The position numbers and the translations under genes were made by a program. Under the pieces are notes generated by a model that worked only from the letters and a program-made list of their open reading frames with translations, was not told the DNA's origin and searched no databases. A stretch of 64,000 nucleotides of DNA from a virus. Below are positions 1-8,341 of this stretch, piece after piece; the first letter of the stretch is position 1, and every line of letters begins with the position of its first letter. Location of the stretch: the IMG/VR virus record IMGVR_UViG_3300032286_000710, positions 62,001 to 126,000 of that record. The stretch is one strand, 5' to 3'.

Positions 1-2
1 AT

Positions 3-908
3 GAAAGATATGAGAGCGAATTATGCAAAACTGGCCATAATTTCTATGCGCTAAATACAAAAAATATGAAAAAGTGGAATGTTGAGCAAACACAAGTTCC
101 TGCCAACTATCATATTCTTCCAGACGATCAGCTATGTGATTATTTAAACTATGACTTTATTCTAGTTCAAAGCAAATTTGGTCAATTTCAAGTTGCACAA
201 AATATAAATCAGACTCTAAGTTTGCCAATTATATGTTTAGAGCATACCCTTCCAACCCCACAAACAATTTCTAAAAGTCAGTTAGAACAAATGCGTAATA
301 TGCGTGGGGATGTAAATGTATTTATATCAAATTTTTCTAAAAAAGCTTGGGGCTTAGAAGGTATAATAGTGCATCATGGAGTAGATACTAAAATGTTTGC
401 ACCAAGGGATAATCCAAAGAACTCTAAAATACTTACAGTAGCTAATGATTTCATAAATCGTGATTATTGTTTGAACTATTCTGGATGGAAACGTGTAACA
501 GATGGATTAGAAGTAAGAGTAGTTGGAGAAACTAAGGGATTATCAGAGTCAGCAAAATCAATTGAAGATCTAGTAGATGAATATAATTCTTGCTCAGTAT
601 ATTTTAATAGTTCTACATTAAGTCCAATACCTACCTCACTATTGGAAGCTATGGCTTGTGGATGTGCCGTTGTTTCTACTGCGACTTGCATGATACCAGA
701 TATTATTCAAAATGGGAAAAATGGATACATTTCTAATGACGAAAAAGAGTTAAGATACTATTTGCAGCATATTATAAATGATGAAGGGATAAGAAAAACT
801 CTTGGGCAAAATGCCAGACAAACTATAATAGACATGTTTTCAGAGGAAGGGTTTATTAATACGTGGAATTCAATATTTGACAACATATACGAGGTATCAA
901 ACACATGA
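3..908 (+). CDS. GT4-type glycosyltransferase, 5' end cut by the window edge
   Basis: The frame is open from base 3 with no stop before the first internal ATG at 66, and the 21 extra codons (beginning ERYESELCKTGHNF) read like authentic protein, so the gene almost certainly starts left of the window. At least 301 residues are present. The C-terminal half has the GT-B donor-site pattern, with PIPTSLLEAMACGCAVVST followed by an NGKNGYIS loop, which is the usual GT4 layout although the first Glu of the EX7E motif is not obvious. It probably transfers a sugar from an activated donor in the cytoplasm. It overlaps the next gene by 4 bases (ATGA), so it heads or continues a translationally coupled glycan operon. 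Donor and acceptor cannot be predicted. Family assignment is good; specificity is unknown. Confidence 0.8.
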   Translation, partial: ERYESELCKTGHNFYALNTKNMKKWNVEQTQVPANYHILPDDQLCDYLNYDFILVQSKFGQFQVAQNINQTLSLPIICLEHTLPTPQTISKSQLEQMRNMRGDVNVFISNFSKKAWGLEGIIVHHGVDTKMFAPRDNPKNSKILTVANDFINRDYCLNYSGWKRVTDGLEVRVVGETKGLSESAKSIEDLVDEYNSCSVYFNSSTLSPIPTSLLEAMACGCAVVSTATCMIPDIIQNGKNGYISNDEKELRYYLQHIINDEGIRKTLGQNARQTIIDMFSEEGFINTWNSIFDNIYEVSNT

Positions 909-1321
909 AATTACAGATATTAACAGACATAAAAGATTGTATAGATGGGTACAATCCAGCATTTTTAGATAATGAAGTTTTGAATGTAGATGTTCCAGAT
1001 AATTCCGTATCGTCAATATTAATGATAGGATCTATAGAGAGCGTATCATATAAGTCGCTAGACAATCTATTGAATTCTGTTAGGCGTATTCTCAGAAGAA
1101 ATGGTAAAGTTGTAATAAGTGGTATAGATATTAATTGTATTAGTAGAGATTTGATAAATAGAGTTATAGACGCAAAAACATATAATGAAGTTGTTTTTAG
1201 CAAAAATGGGATATATGATTCTAAAGAATTGTGCAATAAGTTGTCATTTTTAGGTCTTACTATAGAAAAAGTTACTTTAAAAGGATCAGTATATGAATTA
1301 CATGCCTCCCGATCCAACTAA
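905..1321 (+). CDS. Short methyltransferase-like protein lacking the SAM motif I
   Basis: This 138-residue protein resembles the second half of class I SAM-dependent methyltransferases: residues about 28-75 give a VPDNSVSSILMIGSIESVS segment followed by LLNSVRRILRRNGKVVISG, the pattern seen after the SAM-binding strand in Methyltransf_11-type proteins. The glycine-rich motif I (DxGxGxG) that normally precedes it is absent; the protein begins directly at the next strand. It is therefore a shortened relative, either inactive, or acting with a partner. It overlaps its upstream neighbour by 4 bases and its downstream neighbour by 29, so it is part of the same operon of sugar-related genes. Function is inferred from fold-like similarity and context only. 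Confidence 0.5.
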   Translation: MKLQILTDIKDCIDGYNPAFLDNEVLNVDVPDNSVSSILMIGSIESVSYKSLDNLLNSVRRILRRNGKVVISGIDINCISRDLINRVIDAKTYNEVVFSKNGIYDSKELCNKLSFLGLTIEKVTLKGSVYELHASRSN

Positions 1322-2027
1322 ACAAACCAGTTGTAAAAACTGTATATTTGCTATCTATGAAGATAACACACAGGTTGGGTGTGAAGATAATAGGGTTTCC
1401 AAATTTGGGGATTTAGTTATAGAAGCCTATGATGATTCAAAAGAGTTTTATGTAATAAACAGGCTATGTAATCTCTATAGAAATATTAAGTGGAATGATG
1501 GAATAAAAGACGTATCCAAAGCTAAGAAAGAGTCTTGCCTGAGTTTTGACGTATTAATAGATTGTGACGATATAAATGATCAGTATAGGAATAAAATCAT
1601 AGAAGAGATTAGCAAGTTAGACTATCCTAAAGAAAAATGCGTAATATCTCTTTTTCAATCTTATACTTGCGATAAGACCCAAAGAGAAGAAGCGATAGGT
1701 ATTCATGCCCATCATCCTACTACTAATTTATCGGTTTACTTCGACAGGACAGATTACATACATTCATTCCTATCAAAATCTAGGAATTCATTTCATTTAA
1801 TATTGAATAAAAACAACATAGATAATTTTTCTAATTTTATCATCAGTGTTGACAAATTAGTGAATGATGATCTAAAAAGATTTATTTTGTGTAAGGGTGA
1901 CAATAAGCTTACAATATCTAATACAGCCTGTAGAATTATATATCAAAATTTATATTCAGAATATGAAAATAATGTTGCTATTATGATAGAAGATGCTAAA
2001 AAGGAAAATTTATATATTGAGCTTTAA
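1293..2027 (+). CDS. Cys4-motif protein with possible glycosyltransferase region
   Basis: This 244-residue protein starts within the end of the preceding gene. AAGGA eight bases upstream of the ATG at 1293 supports that start over the in-frame ATG at 1302. The N-terminus holds CKNC at residues 14-17, then a Cys near residue 30 (VGCEDNR) and another near 59 (LCNLYRN), a spacing that suggests a small metal or Fe-S site. I associate this type of Cys4 segment with proteins found among phage and environmental glycosyltransferase genes. The remainder has alternating strand and helix character compatible with a GT-A fold, but no clear DxD motif, so catalysis is not shown. Placement between a methyltransferase-like protein and a nucleotidyltransferase-like protein supports a role in glycan synthesis. 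Confidence 0.45.
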   Translation: MNYMPPDPTKQTSCKNCIFAIYEDNTQVGCEDNRVSKFGDLVIEAYDDSKEFYVINRLCNLYRNIKWNDGIKDVSKAKKESCLSFDVLIDCDDINDQYRNKIIEEISKLDYPKEKCVISLFQSYTCDKTQREEAIGIHAHHPTTNLSVYFDRTDYIHSFLSKSRNSFHLILNKNNIDNFSNFIISVDKLVNDDLKRFILCKGDNKLTISNTACRIIYQNLYSEYENNVAIMIEDAKKENLYIEL

Positions 2028-2028
2028 G

Positions 2029-2805
2029 ATGTCTAAAACAAGAACAAAAAAGAACAACAAGATAAAAACTGTTCCAGTTTCAATAAAAGAAGATAAAGTA
2101 CTAGCAGACTTAATAAGCATAGTCATTTTATGCGACTTGCCGGGATATAGAATGAAATCTTATGGCCCAACGTCGCTAGTTAGCATAAACAACAAATGTC
2201 TAATCGACTTACAAATAGATGCCATAAAAAAGACTTTTTCAAACTACGAGATAATACTATGTGTCGGATTTGATTCAGAAAAAATATACAAATATATTAG
2301 ATCAAAATATAAAAACATAAATATCAGATTGGTTGAAAACCAAATATTTAACTCTTGCAACTCATGTGAGGGTGCTAGGTTAGCTATAAATAATACGCTT
2401 AATGACAAAATATTGATATTGGACGGGAGCCTATTGATTCATAAGAAAACCCTTATTAATATAGATACAACTAAAATATGTGCTCTAATAGAAAAACACC
2501 CATCTGAAAATCTAGAAGTTGGTATAAACATAAATTCTGAAAACAAAGCACAACATTTTTCATTTGGTGCTTATAGAACTTGGTCGGAACTAATATATAT
2601 AAGTGGAATAGACGCAATAGAGAATATAAGAAAATTTCTGAATAATGACGAGAGTAAAAAGAAGTTTATCTTTGAGGCTATGAACGATCTTTTAAAGAAT
2701 AAATATGAAATTCTTTGCATAGAGAACAAGTTTCCAATTTATAAAATAAGCAATATTAAGACATATCATAACATAAAGGACAACCATGAAATTTTTAATA
2801 TCTAA
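2029..2805 (+). CDS. Sugar-1-phosphate nucleotidyltransferase-like protein
   Basis: About 258 residues from the ATG at 2029, one base after the preceding stop; an in-frame ATG at 1993 would add 12 residues inside the previous gene, and neither has a strong ribosome site. Early in the protein, LISIVILCDLPGYRMKSYG then SINNKCLIDLQIDAIKK follows the order of the NTP_transferase (GlmU/RfbA-like) N-terminal domain: first strand, nucleotide-loop region, conserved Lys/Leu strand. LILDGSLLIHKKTLINI about 120 residues later matches the metal-binding strand, although the usual Asp pair is reduced. The glycine-rich signature loop (GxGxR) is degenerate, so activity is uncertain. The likely role is making or handling a nucleotide sugar for the neighbouring glycosyltransferases. 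Confidence 0.5.
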   Translation: MSKTRTKKNNKIKTVPVSIKEDKVLADLISIVILCDLPGYRMKSYGPTSLVSINNKCLIDLQIDAIKKTFSNYEIILCVGFDSEKIYKYIRSKYKNINIRLVENQIFNSCNSCEGARLAINNTLNDKILILDGSLLIHKKTLINIDTTKICALIEKHPSENLEVGININSENKAQHFSFGAYRTWSELIYISGIDAIENIRKFLNNDESKKKFIFEAMNDLLKNKYEILCIENKFPIYKISNIKTYHNIKDNHEIFNI

Positions 2806-3595
2806 TTACAGCAACCCTTGGAATACTGAGCCTTATTATTTCAATGGTGGATTAAATTTGCTAGAGGGTGTAAGCTCTGAAATGTTTAACAATAATCAAA
2901 GTGCATATGACAACTTTGATGCAGTTAACCCCGATATTTTTATAACCCACCTAGCTCATATTACCAAAGATATTGTTTCTTACCTTAGTGACAATAAGAA
3001 AGTACATCCCATCATTAATACAAATTGGACTAAATTAGATAATATAAATGGCGTTTGCTCTGCCCTGTTATCGCAAAATATAACACCTATTTTCTTTGGT
3101 TTTAATGACATCAAGGTAGATAATGCTAAATATTTTAGGATATTGCCGGGAGCAGATACTTTTCTAAAAAATGACACCAAGCAGTACTCTATTAATAAAT
3201 TAATTTTTGTTAATAAACAAGAAGAAATTGTAGATCTTGATGGAACATACCACTACGCAACTATAAACCAAGAAGTGTCACAATATGTTGATATTTTTTT
3301 ACCCATTACATTGTTGAACAATATCTTTGACAACTATGACGAGATAGTTTTTAAAAATAGCCTCTACATTGGATCTCAGCTATCTTTTAATGCTATATAT
3401 AGTGGAACTAAGGTTATATTTGACACAAAGGATTCAAATGACTTAGACAAGATAGATAATATATTTAAAGGGCAAAAACTATTATCCTCTGTTAAAAATA
3501 AACATACATGTTTGCACAGGGTGAAGTCGCTGTTATCACAACTGTCTTTATCAGATTTGGCCCATAAGATGGAGGACGAAATAAACAAATCATGA
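2786..3595 (+). CDS. Unknown protein of the glycan cluster
   Basis: A 269-residue protein I do not recognise firmly. It overlaps the upstream gene by 20 bases and the downstream GT2 gene by 4 (ATGA), so it is embedded in the operon. It is rich in Asn, Asp, Ile and Lys, has no signal peptide or membrane segment, and shows regular alternation of hydrophobic strands (FDAVNPDIFITHLAHI, NITPIFFGFND, SLYIGSQLSFNAIYSGTKV) that would suit a Rossmann-like or GT-B-like fold. Such proteins often sit beside nucleotidyltransferase-like and GT2 genes in phage glycan islands. A glycosyltransferase or sugar-handling role is a guess from context only. Confidence 0.45.
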   Translation: MKFLISNYSNPWNTEPYYFNGGLNLLEGVSSEMFNNNQSAYDNFDAVNPDIFITHLAHITKDIVSYLSDNKKVHPIINTNWTKLDNINGVCSALLSQNITPIFFGFNDIKVDNAKYFRILPGADTFLKNDTKQYSINKLIFVNKQEEIVDLDGTYHYATINQEVSQYVDIFLPITLLNNIFDNYDEIVFKNSLYIGSQLSFNAIYSGTKVIFDTKDSNDLDKIDNIFKGQKLLSSVKNKHTCLHRVKSLLSQLSLSDLAHKMEDEINKS

Positions 3596-4329
3596 GCGTA
3601 ACAGTCATACTTAACGGTTATAGAAGACCGCAGGCTTTAAGAGAGCAATATGATGCTATAAAGAATCAAACCCATAAGGACATTAAAGTAATGTTCTGGG
3701 GCAATTATAATGAGGAAACATTCAATCTATTTCCACCAGAAGTTCTATCTCAATGCACTACCGCTTTTTGTAACGAGAACCTTGGTGTATGGGCTAGATT
3801 TGCTTTTGCTTTGAATGCAAATACTAAATATATTTGTATGATTGATGATGATACCATACCGGGAAAGAAATGGATAGAACATTGTCTCAATGTATCTCAG
3901 ACCACTAATGGATTAATAGGTGGTCGAGGAGTAAGATTTACTGATAGTGATTATGCTAATTATCCCGGTTGTAAATATGAGGGGGTTGGCAAAGGCAACA
4001 AAGAAATAAAGAGAGTAGATATAATAGGTCACTCATGGTTTTTTGAAAAAGATTGGCTAAGATTTTACTGGTTAGATATGCCAAATGTTCAGCTTCTTTC
4101 TGGAGGCGAAGATATGCATTTTTCTTACGTCTTACAAAAGAGATTAGGATTGTACTCTTACATACCCCCACAGCCAGAGGATGATCCAGACTTTTGGGCA
4201 TCCAAAAATCCCAGCAAGTATGGAGAAGACATGGTTGCTACTTCAAGAACATCGTCTGGTCATATGCAAGCAAATAGTTATTGGAATTTTATGCTTTCTC
4301 AAGGATATAAACTGGCAAAGGATTCATGA
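3592..4329 (+). CDS. GT2-family glycosyltransferase
   Basis: A 245-residue GT-A glycosyltransferase. The N-terminus (MSVTVILNGYRRPQALREQY) is the classic first strand and helix of family 2 enzymes, followed by IKNQTHKDIKVMFWGN and an ENLGVWARFAFALN segment. MIDDDTIPGKKWIE near residues 83-96 supplies the DxD metal and nucleotide-sugar binding motif. GGEDMHFSYVLQKRLG near residues 165-180 is the usual catalytic-base region (GxED). It has no membrane helices, so it works as a soluble cytoplasmic transferase. Start and end overlap both neighbours by 4 bases, indicating translational coupling with the epimerase that follows. The donor may be the sugar made by that epimerase, but this is inference. 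Confidence 0.85.
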   Translation: MSVTVILNGYRRPQALREQYDAIKNQTHKDIKVMFWGNYNEETFNLFPPEVLSQCTTAFCNENLGVWARFAFALNANTKYICMIDDDTIPGKKWIEHCLNVSQTTNGLIGGRGVRFTDSDYANYPGCKYEGVGKGNKEIKRVDIIGHSWFFEKDWLRFYWLDMPNVQLLSGGEDMHFSYVLQKRLGLYSYIPPQPEDDPDFWASKNPSKYGEDMVATSRTSSGHMQANSYWNFMLSQGYKLAKDS

Positions 4330-5327
4330 TGTTACTTATAGCATTTGGCACTAGACCAGAATGGATTAAAATTAAGCCAGTGGTAGATAAAATCAATGGT
4401 AAAATTCCATTTAGACTACTCTGCACTGGTCAGCATAGTTCACTAATAGATGATAGTTTAAAACAATACTCTTTGTCTTATTTGAAGATACAAGATCAAG
4501 TAGCAAATAGATTGGATTCTATTGTTACCAGTATTTTAAATCAGGTGGATGATTATTTAGATGATATAACACACGTGATGATTCAAGGAGATACTACTTC
4601 CGCTTTTGCTATAGCGTTAGCAGCATTCCATAGAAAATTAAAAATAATTCATTTAGAAGCTGGGTTACGAAGTTGGGACAAAAATAATCCATATCCAGAA
4701 GAATTTAATAGAATTTCTATAGGATCTATGGCAGACATTCATTTATGTCCAACATTACAGTGCAAAGAAAATTTAAGAAAAATAAAGAGCATGTGGAGTT
4801 CACCCTTTGTTGTTGGAAATACTGTTTTAGATAATTTAGTAAATATAGAACCAAGTTTAAGTAATATGGTTTTTGTTACTATGCACAGGCGTGAAAACAT
4901 ACAATTAATAGATAAATGGTTTACAGTAATAAATAATCTAGCTATTTCTCACCCAGAATTAAAATTTGTATTTCCTATGCATCCAAATCCAGAAATAAGA
5001 AAGCATAAAGAGTTGCTCACTCATGTAGAAGCAATCGACCCGCTACCATATATTCAATGTTTAGACTATATTGCTAAATGTGGATTAGTTATAACTGATA
5101 GTGGTGGATTGCAGGAAGAATCCGCTTTTTTGAAAAAGAAATGCATAGTTTGTAGGCTAACCACAGAAAGAACAGAGGGAGAACATACATTCTCAGAGTT
5201 GTGCTATGAGCCAGATATGCTTGAAGAAATATTCAATAGAACAAAAATAGAATTAGTGGATGCTCCATGTCCATATGGAGATGGGAAATCTAGTGAAAAA
5301 ATACTAAAAATCTTGGAGAATCTATGA
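4326..5327 (+). CDS. wecB: UDP-N-acetylglucosamine 2-epimerase (non-hydrolysing, WecB-type)
   Basis: This 333-residue protein converts UDP-GlcNAc to UDP-ManNAc. The N-terminal FGTRPEWIKIKPV is the standard opening of the family. MIQGDTTSAFAIALAAF, the active-site segment HLEAGLRSWDKNNPYPEE, and NRISIGSMADIHLCPT follow in the expected order. VTMHRRENI, FPMHPNP and ITDSGGLQEESAFLKKK are the C-terminal UDP-binding motifs. Length is slightly under the usual 370 or so residues because several loops are short. All main catalytic motifs appear intact. Phages use such enzymes to supply sugars for capsular-like, lipopolysaccharide or virion glycans. It overlaps the neighbouring genes by 4 bases at both ends. 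Confidence 0.9.
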   Translation: MMLLIAFGTRPEWIKIKPVVDKINGKIPFRLLCTGQHSSLIDDSLKQYSLSYLKIQDQVANRLDSIVTSILNQVDDYLDDITHVMIQGDTTSAFAIALAAFHRKLKIIHLEAGLRSWDKNNPYPEEFNRISIGSMADIHLCPTLQCKENLRKIKSMWSSPFVVGNTVLDNLVNIEPSLSNMVFVTMHRRENIQLIDKWFTVINNLAISHPELKFVFPMHPNPEIRKHKELLTHVEAIDPLPYIQCLDYIAKCGLVITDSGGLQEESAFLKKKCIVCRLTTERTEGEHTFSELCYEPDMLEEIFNRTKIELVDAPCPYGDGKSSEKILKILENL

Positions 5328-6043
5328 AGAATTTTAGAAGTGACTTAATTACCTTCAAGGAAAAAATAAAAAACAAACAAAACTTTAGCTTTTCAAAGTA
5401 TGCTGATGGTGAATGGGCGGTCATACAGAATAAGCCATTAAACAATGGTGAATTTTGGTTTAATCCAGACGATCCAGAAGATCAGAAAAAGAGACAAGCA
5501 CTAATAGATTCATTTCAGTATAAACACCCTAACTATTATGTTGGAATTTCTTGTCCATGTTGCCAAGGAATAGATACTTTTAATGAAATGTATGATTTTT
5601 CTGGTCAAAACGATAACCATTTAACTTGGGCCAATCTATGGGTTAATAGCAATTATAATTATTATGTAAGCAACATATTGCCTCTTTATAAAGAGCGTTC
5701 AGTGGTTCTTTTCTGTAATAAAAATGCTACCGTAGAGAGGTTGCCATTTAGACCACATGTTATATTTCGTGTTGAGAATAATGCTTGGGCATATAATTGG
5801 GATGCAATATCATCCGCTAAAAAAATGATATCTAAGTTAACAGAAAAAAATGTACTTTTCTTGTTTTGTTGTGGTCCTTTTGGTAATATACTATGTCACG
5901 AATTAACGAATTATTGTGACGAACACACCTATTTAGATATAGGATCAACGCTTAATCCTTTCCTACAATCTGCTGGATTTGAACGACATTATTATATGGG
6001 AAACAATATTTTTTCAAATCTAACATGCTCTTGGGGAAAATAA
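5324..6043 (+). CDS. GT-D-fold (DUF1792-like) glycosyltransferase candidate
   Basis: The 239-residue product has FSFSKYADGEWAVIQ near residues 21-35, which resembles the (F)SRxGDGE signature of the GT-D glycosyltransferase fold first described for DUF1792 proteins. Further hallmarks are a VLFLFCCGPFGNILCHELT segment near residues 177-195 and YLDIGSTLNPF near 204-214, corresponding to the late strands and the conserved Asp-Gly-Ser-like loop. A pair of Cys-containing motifs (CPCCQG near residue 77) is unusual. It follows the WecB gene with a 4-base overlap. It likely adds a further sugar in the same glycan, but the donor is unknown. Family placement is by motif recognition alone. Confidence 0.6.
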   Translation: MKNFRSDLITFKEKIKNKQNFSFSKYADGEWAVIQNKPLNNGEFWFNPDDPEDQKKRQALIDSFQYKHPNYYVGISCPCCQGIDTFNEMYDFSGQNDNHLTWANLWVNSNYNYYVSNILPLYKERSVVLFCNKNATVERLPFRPHVIFRVENNAWAYNWDAISSAKKMISKLTEKNVLFLFCCGPFGNILCHELTNYCDEHTYLDIGSTLNPFLQSAGFERHYYMGNNIFSNLTCSWGK

Positions 6044-6044
6044 T

Positions 6045-6533
6045 ATGAATTTAGGAATATACATAAGCAATTTGATGGATACCGAACAACTCAATAGTGT
6101 CAGTAAATTGGTAGACGATAATGTATCAAATAAACTAGTTCATGATATTAGTATATTTTATGATGATATCGCTTTTAATCCAAATAATACAAGGTGTGGG
6201 ATGTTTAACTCTACAGACTTGTGGAGTTTTAATGGTAATCTTGTAGTTACATCTTTGAATGCCCTAAATACCGCTTTGAATATAGTGAACAATATTAATA
6301 TATTTTATTATCATGGGTGGCAACAAGAAAAGAATGTATTAAACTTGGTAATGTCTACAAGAAACGAAGTAAAAATTATTTGTAGATCAAAAAAAGACCA
6401 AAAAGAAATATATAGACTAACCGGCAAGAAGCCTGTTGGAGTCTCAGAAAATTTTGAAAATATTGTAGACCTACTATCGGAGTGCAAAGATGAACACAAA
6501 TCAAATAATAACAATGTATACCAAACAGCATAA
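6045..6533 (+). CDS. Small glycan-cluster associated protein
   Basis: This 162-residue protein starts two bases after the previous stop. I recognise its style (LGIYISN... then DISIFYDDIAFNP... MFNSTDLWSFNGNLVVTS, and a YYHGW segment near residue 90) from short proteins lying beside GT2 genes in environmental phage genomes, but no function is known to me. It has a Rossmann-like strand pattern, no catalytic motif that I can name, and no signal peptide. Its last 44 bases overlap the start of the endonuclease gene in another frame, which suggests that the endonuclease gene has invaded or been fused tightly onto the operon end. Confidence 0.45.
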   Translation: MNLGIYISNLMDTEQLNSVSKLVDDNVSNKLVHDISIFYDDIAFNPNNTRCGMFNSTDLWSFNGNLVVTSLNALNTALNIVNNINIFYYHGWQQEKNVLNLVMSTRNEVKIICRSKKDQKEIYRLTGKKPVGVSENFENIVDLLSECKDEHKSNNNNVYQTA

Positions 6534-7257
6534 GAGTACTTATGAGATTGCGGAGGAGTTAAATACTTACCCCAATCGTATAAGGCGTATTCTTATCAAG
6601 AGTGGCGTTAATTTAAAGACTAAAAGTGAGGCACAGAAGAATGCAATAGAGAGTGGAACTGCTACTCATCCAACTAGCGGCAAGATAAGAACACAAGAAG
6701 AAAAGCTAAAGATTAGTTCTGGTCTTAAAAAGTATTGGGATGACATGTCAGATGAGATATACGAATCTCGCGTTGCACAATCTAAGAAAAGATGGGAAGA
6801 ATTATCCGATGTAGAAAAGGATAAAATGATGAGTGCTGCTATTAAAAGTATTCAAATTGCTGGCAAGGAAGGATCTAAATTAGAAAAGTTTTTATATGAA
6901 GAAATAACTCGGGGGGGATATAGTGTTGAATATCACAAAAAGCACCTTATCCAAAATCATGACATGGAACTTGACATGTACGTTCCGTCGATCAAGACTA
7001 TAATAGAGGTAGACGGCCCATCTCACTTCTTACCAATATGGGGAGAAGAGAAGCTTCAAAAGCAAATAAAAGCCGATACCCAAAAAAGTGGTCTAATTTT
7101 GAGCAAGGGTATGGTTATTTTGAGAATAAAAAACTTATCTGACTCGGTTTGTTTAGCCGATAAGGAGAAGTTGAGACTTGACATTTTGAAATGCTTGGGT
7201 AAAATAAAGGAGTCGTTCCCTCCAAAATCAGAAAGGTATATAGAGATTGAAATATGA
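6490..7257 (+). CDS. HTH plus PD-(D/E)XK (Vsr/DUF559-like) endonuclease, possibly homing
   Basis: A 255-residue protein with three parts. Residues 1-45 form a helix-turn-helix (STYEIAEELNTYPNRIRRIL). Residues about 60-85 (SGKIRTQEEKLKISSGLKKYW) look like a NUMOD3-type DNA-binding segment of homing endonucleases. Residues about 128-220 form a nuclease domain: GSKLEKFLYEEI, then ELDMYVPS with Asp162, IIEVDGPSHF with Glu173 and Asp175, and a final MVILRIKN strand, as in Vsr and DUF559 nucleases. GGAG seven bases upstream supports the ATG at 6490 despite a 44-base overlap with the previous gene. It overlaps the recombinase gene by 4 bases. A free-standing homing endonuclease is the favoured reading; a recombination nuclease working with the next gene is the alternative. 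Confidence 0.6.
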   Translation: MNTNQIITMYTKQHKSTYEIAEELNTYPNRIRRILIKSGVNLKTKSEAQKNAIESGTATHPTSGKIRTQEEKLKISSGLKKYWDDMSDEIYESRVAQSKKRWEELSDVEKDKMMSAAIKSIQIAGKEGSKLEKFLYEEITRGGYSVEYHKKHLIQNHDMELDMYVPSIKTIIEVDGPSHFLPIWGEEKLQKQIKADTQKSGLILSKGMVILRIKNLSDSVCLADKEKLRLDILKCLGKIKESFPPKSERYIEIEI

Positions 7258-8009
7258 GTAATATTGAAAGTATTTTTGAAGAAGTAGTATTATCGTCGCC
7301 TAGTAACACAAATACATCAGTTAAGGACGTTGTAGTGTCAGATGTTCCATCCATGCTTTCCCCAGAGTGGCATGACTATGCTATGACTCTATTCACTGAG
7401 TCGGAGATGGTTGATGGTCATCCTCTAGTTGCCGGTTTGAGGCGTGTAGCAGAGCTTGTGCTGGGTCCAATTATGTTTAGTGGGCCAACACAAGTCTTTC
7501 CAGTTCAAAGAGAAGATCATCACGGCAGAGCAACCGTTATATTTAGCGTAGAATTCGCTAATGGTATGAGATATGCAGAAGTAGCAGATTCTTGGGAAGG
7601 TAATACTGATGATATGTTCTGTGCTTTTGCTGTTGCTATTGCTAGCACTAGAGCAGAAGCAAGGGCTTTGCGTAAGGCACTAAAGATTAAGGGTGTTGCT
7701 GCCGAAGAACTAACTAAGAAGGATACAGCAAAGATCGTCAGGGATATTTCTAATACTAAGAATGCTAGCGAGGGCGAGTATGACGATCAGAGTAGAATGA
7801 GTGATGCACAGTACAACTTTATTGATGTAAAGTGTAAGCAACTCAATATTGATGGAGAAAAGCTATTTGCACGTTTTAGTGTTGATAGCGGTAAGAAGGT
7901 TTCTAAAAAGATCGCTAGTGAAATCATTGATTCACTAAACGATTACCAGCGTGATAAGAGTTCAATTCCACAAGATATTACAGGCTATAAACAGGAGTGG
8001 CGTAAATGA
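7254..8009 (+). CDS. Single-strand annealing protein candidate (Rad52/ERF-like)
   Basis: This 251-residue protein resembles phage single-strand annealing recombinases. The core (residues about 40-150) contains VFPVQREDHHGRATVIFSV, a beta hairpin, and AVAIASTRAEARALRKALK, which matches the AxTRAEARALRxAL helix typical of Rad52/Sak and ERF-type proteins. After a flexible linker, residues about 181-232 (MSDAQYNFIDVKCKQLNID and onward to EIIDSLNDY) resemble the small helical C-terminal domain that follows many ERF and RecT-like proteins. It would pair complementary single strands during phage recombination. The upstream endonuclease and downstream zinc-ribbon genes overlap it by 4 bases. Which of the annealing families it belongs to cannot be settled by eye. 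Confidence 0.6.
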   Translation: MSNIESIFEEVVLSSPSNTNTSVKDVVVSDVPSMLSPEWHDYAMTLFTESEMVDGHPLVAGLRRVAELVLGPIMFSGPTQVFPVQREDHHGRATVIFSVEFANGMRYAEVADSWEGNTDDMFCAFAVAIASTRAEARALRKALKIKGVAAEELTKKDTAKIVRDISNTKNASEGEYDDQSRMSDAQYNFIDVKCKQLNIDGEKLFARFSVDSGKKVSKKIASEIIDSLNDYQRDKSSIPQDITGYKQEWRK

Positions 8010-8341
8010 AGATTCTATATACAACAAAGAATGGCAGACTACAGGCAGAAATAGAGGGTGAGTCACAGAAGGATCTATTTAATGAACTAAGTAGATTTCA
8101 AGAAGTATTTGAGGAAACCACATGTGCAAAGTGTGGATCTGATGATATTCGATTTGTGGTTCGCACCGTAGATGATAATCAGTACTATGAACTTCGTTGC
8201 ATGAAGTGTGGTGCTAGACTATCATTTGGTGTCCATAAGAAGGGTGGCGGTCTATTTCCAAAGCGTAAGGATAATGAAGGTAACTGGCTTTCCGATAACG
8301 GTTGGGTTAAGTGGAATCCAAAGACGGAGAAGGCAGAATGA
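8006..8341 (+). CDS. Small zinc-ribbon protein
   Basis: An 111-residue protein with two CxxC knuckles, Cys40/Cys43 (TCAKCGSD) and Cys65/Cys68 (RCMKCGA), separated by a beta hairpin (IRFVVRTVDDNQYYEL), which is a standard zinc ribbon. The basic, Gly-rich tail (KKGGGLFPKRKDNEGNWL) could contact nucleic acid. It overlaps the recombinase-like gene by 4 bases, and zinc-ribbon proteins of this size commonly sit beside phage recombination genes, so a role in DNA recombination or replication is likely but not shown. The stop codon overlaps the start of the next gene. Confidence 0.65.
   Translation: MKILYTTKNGRLQAEIEGESQKDLFNELSRFQEVFEETTCAKCGSDDIRFVVRTVDDNQYYELRCMKCGARLSFGVHKKGGGLFPKRKDNEGNWLSDNGWVKWNPKTEKAE

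Noticed and set aside
1993-2028. Upstream start for the nucleotidyltransferase-like gene
   Set aside because: It lies inside the previous gene with only a weak ribosome site, and the ATG at 2029 directly after the stop is simpler, though not proven.
8311-8337. Longer start for the exported protein
   Set aside because: It would place a charged stretch before the signal peptide and lacks the ATGA coupling seen at 8338.
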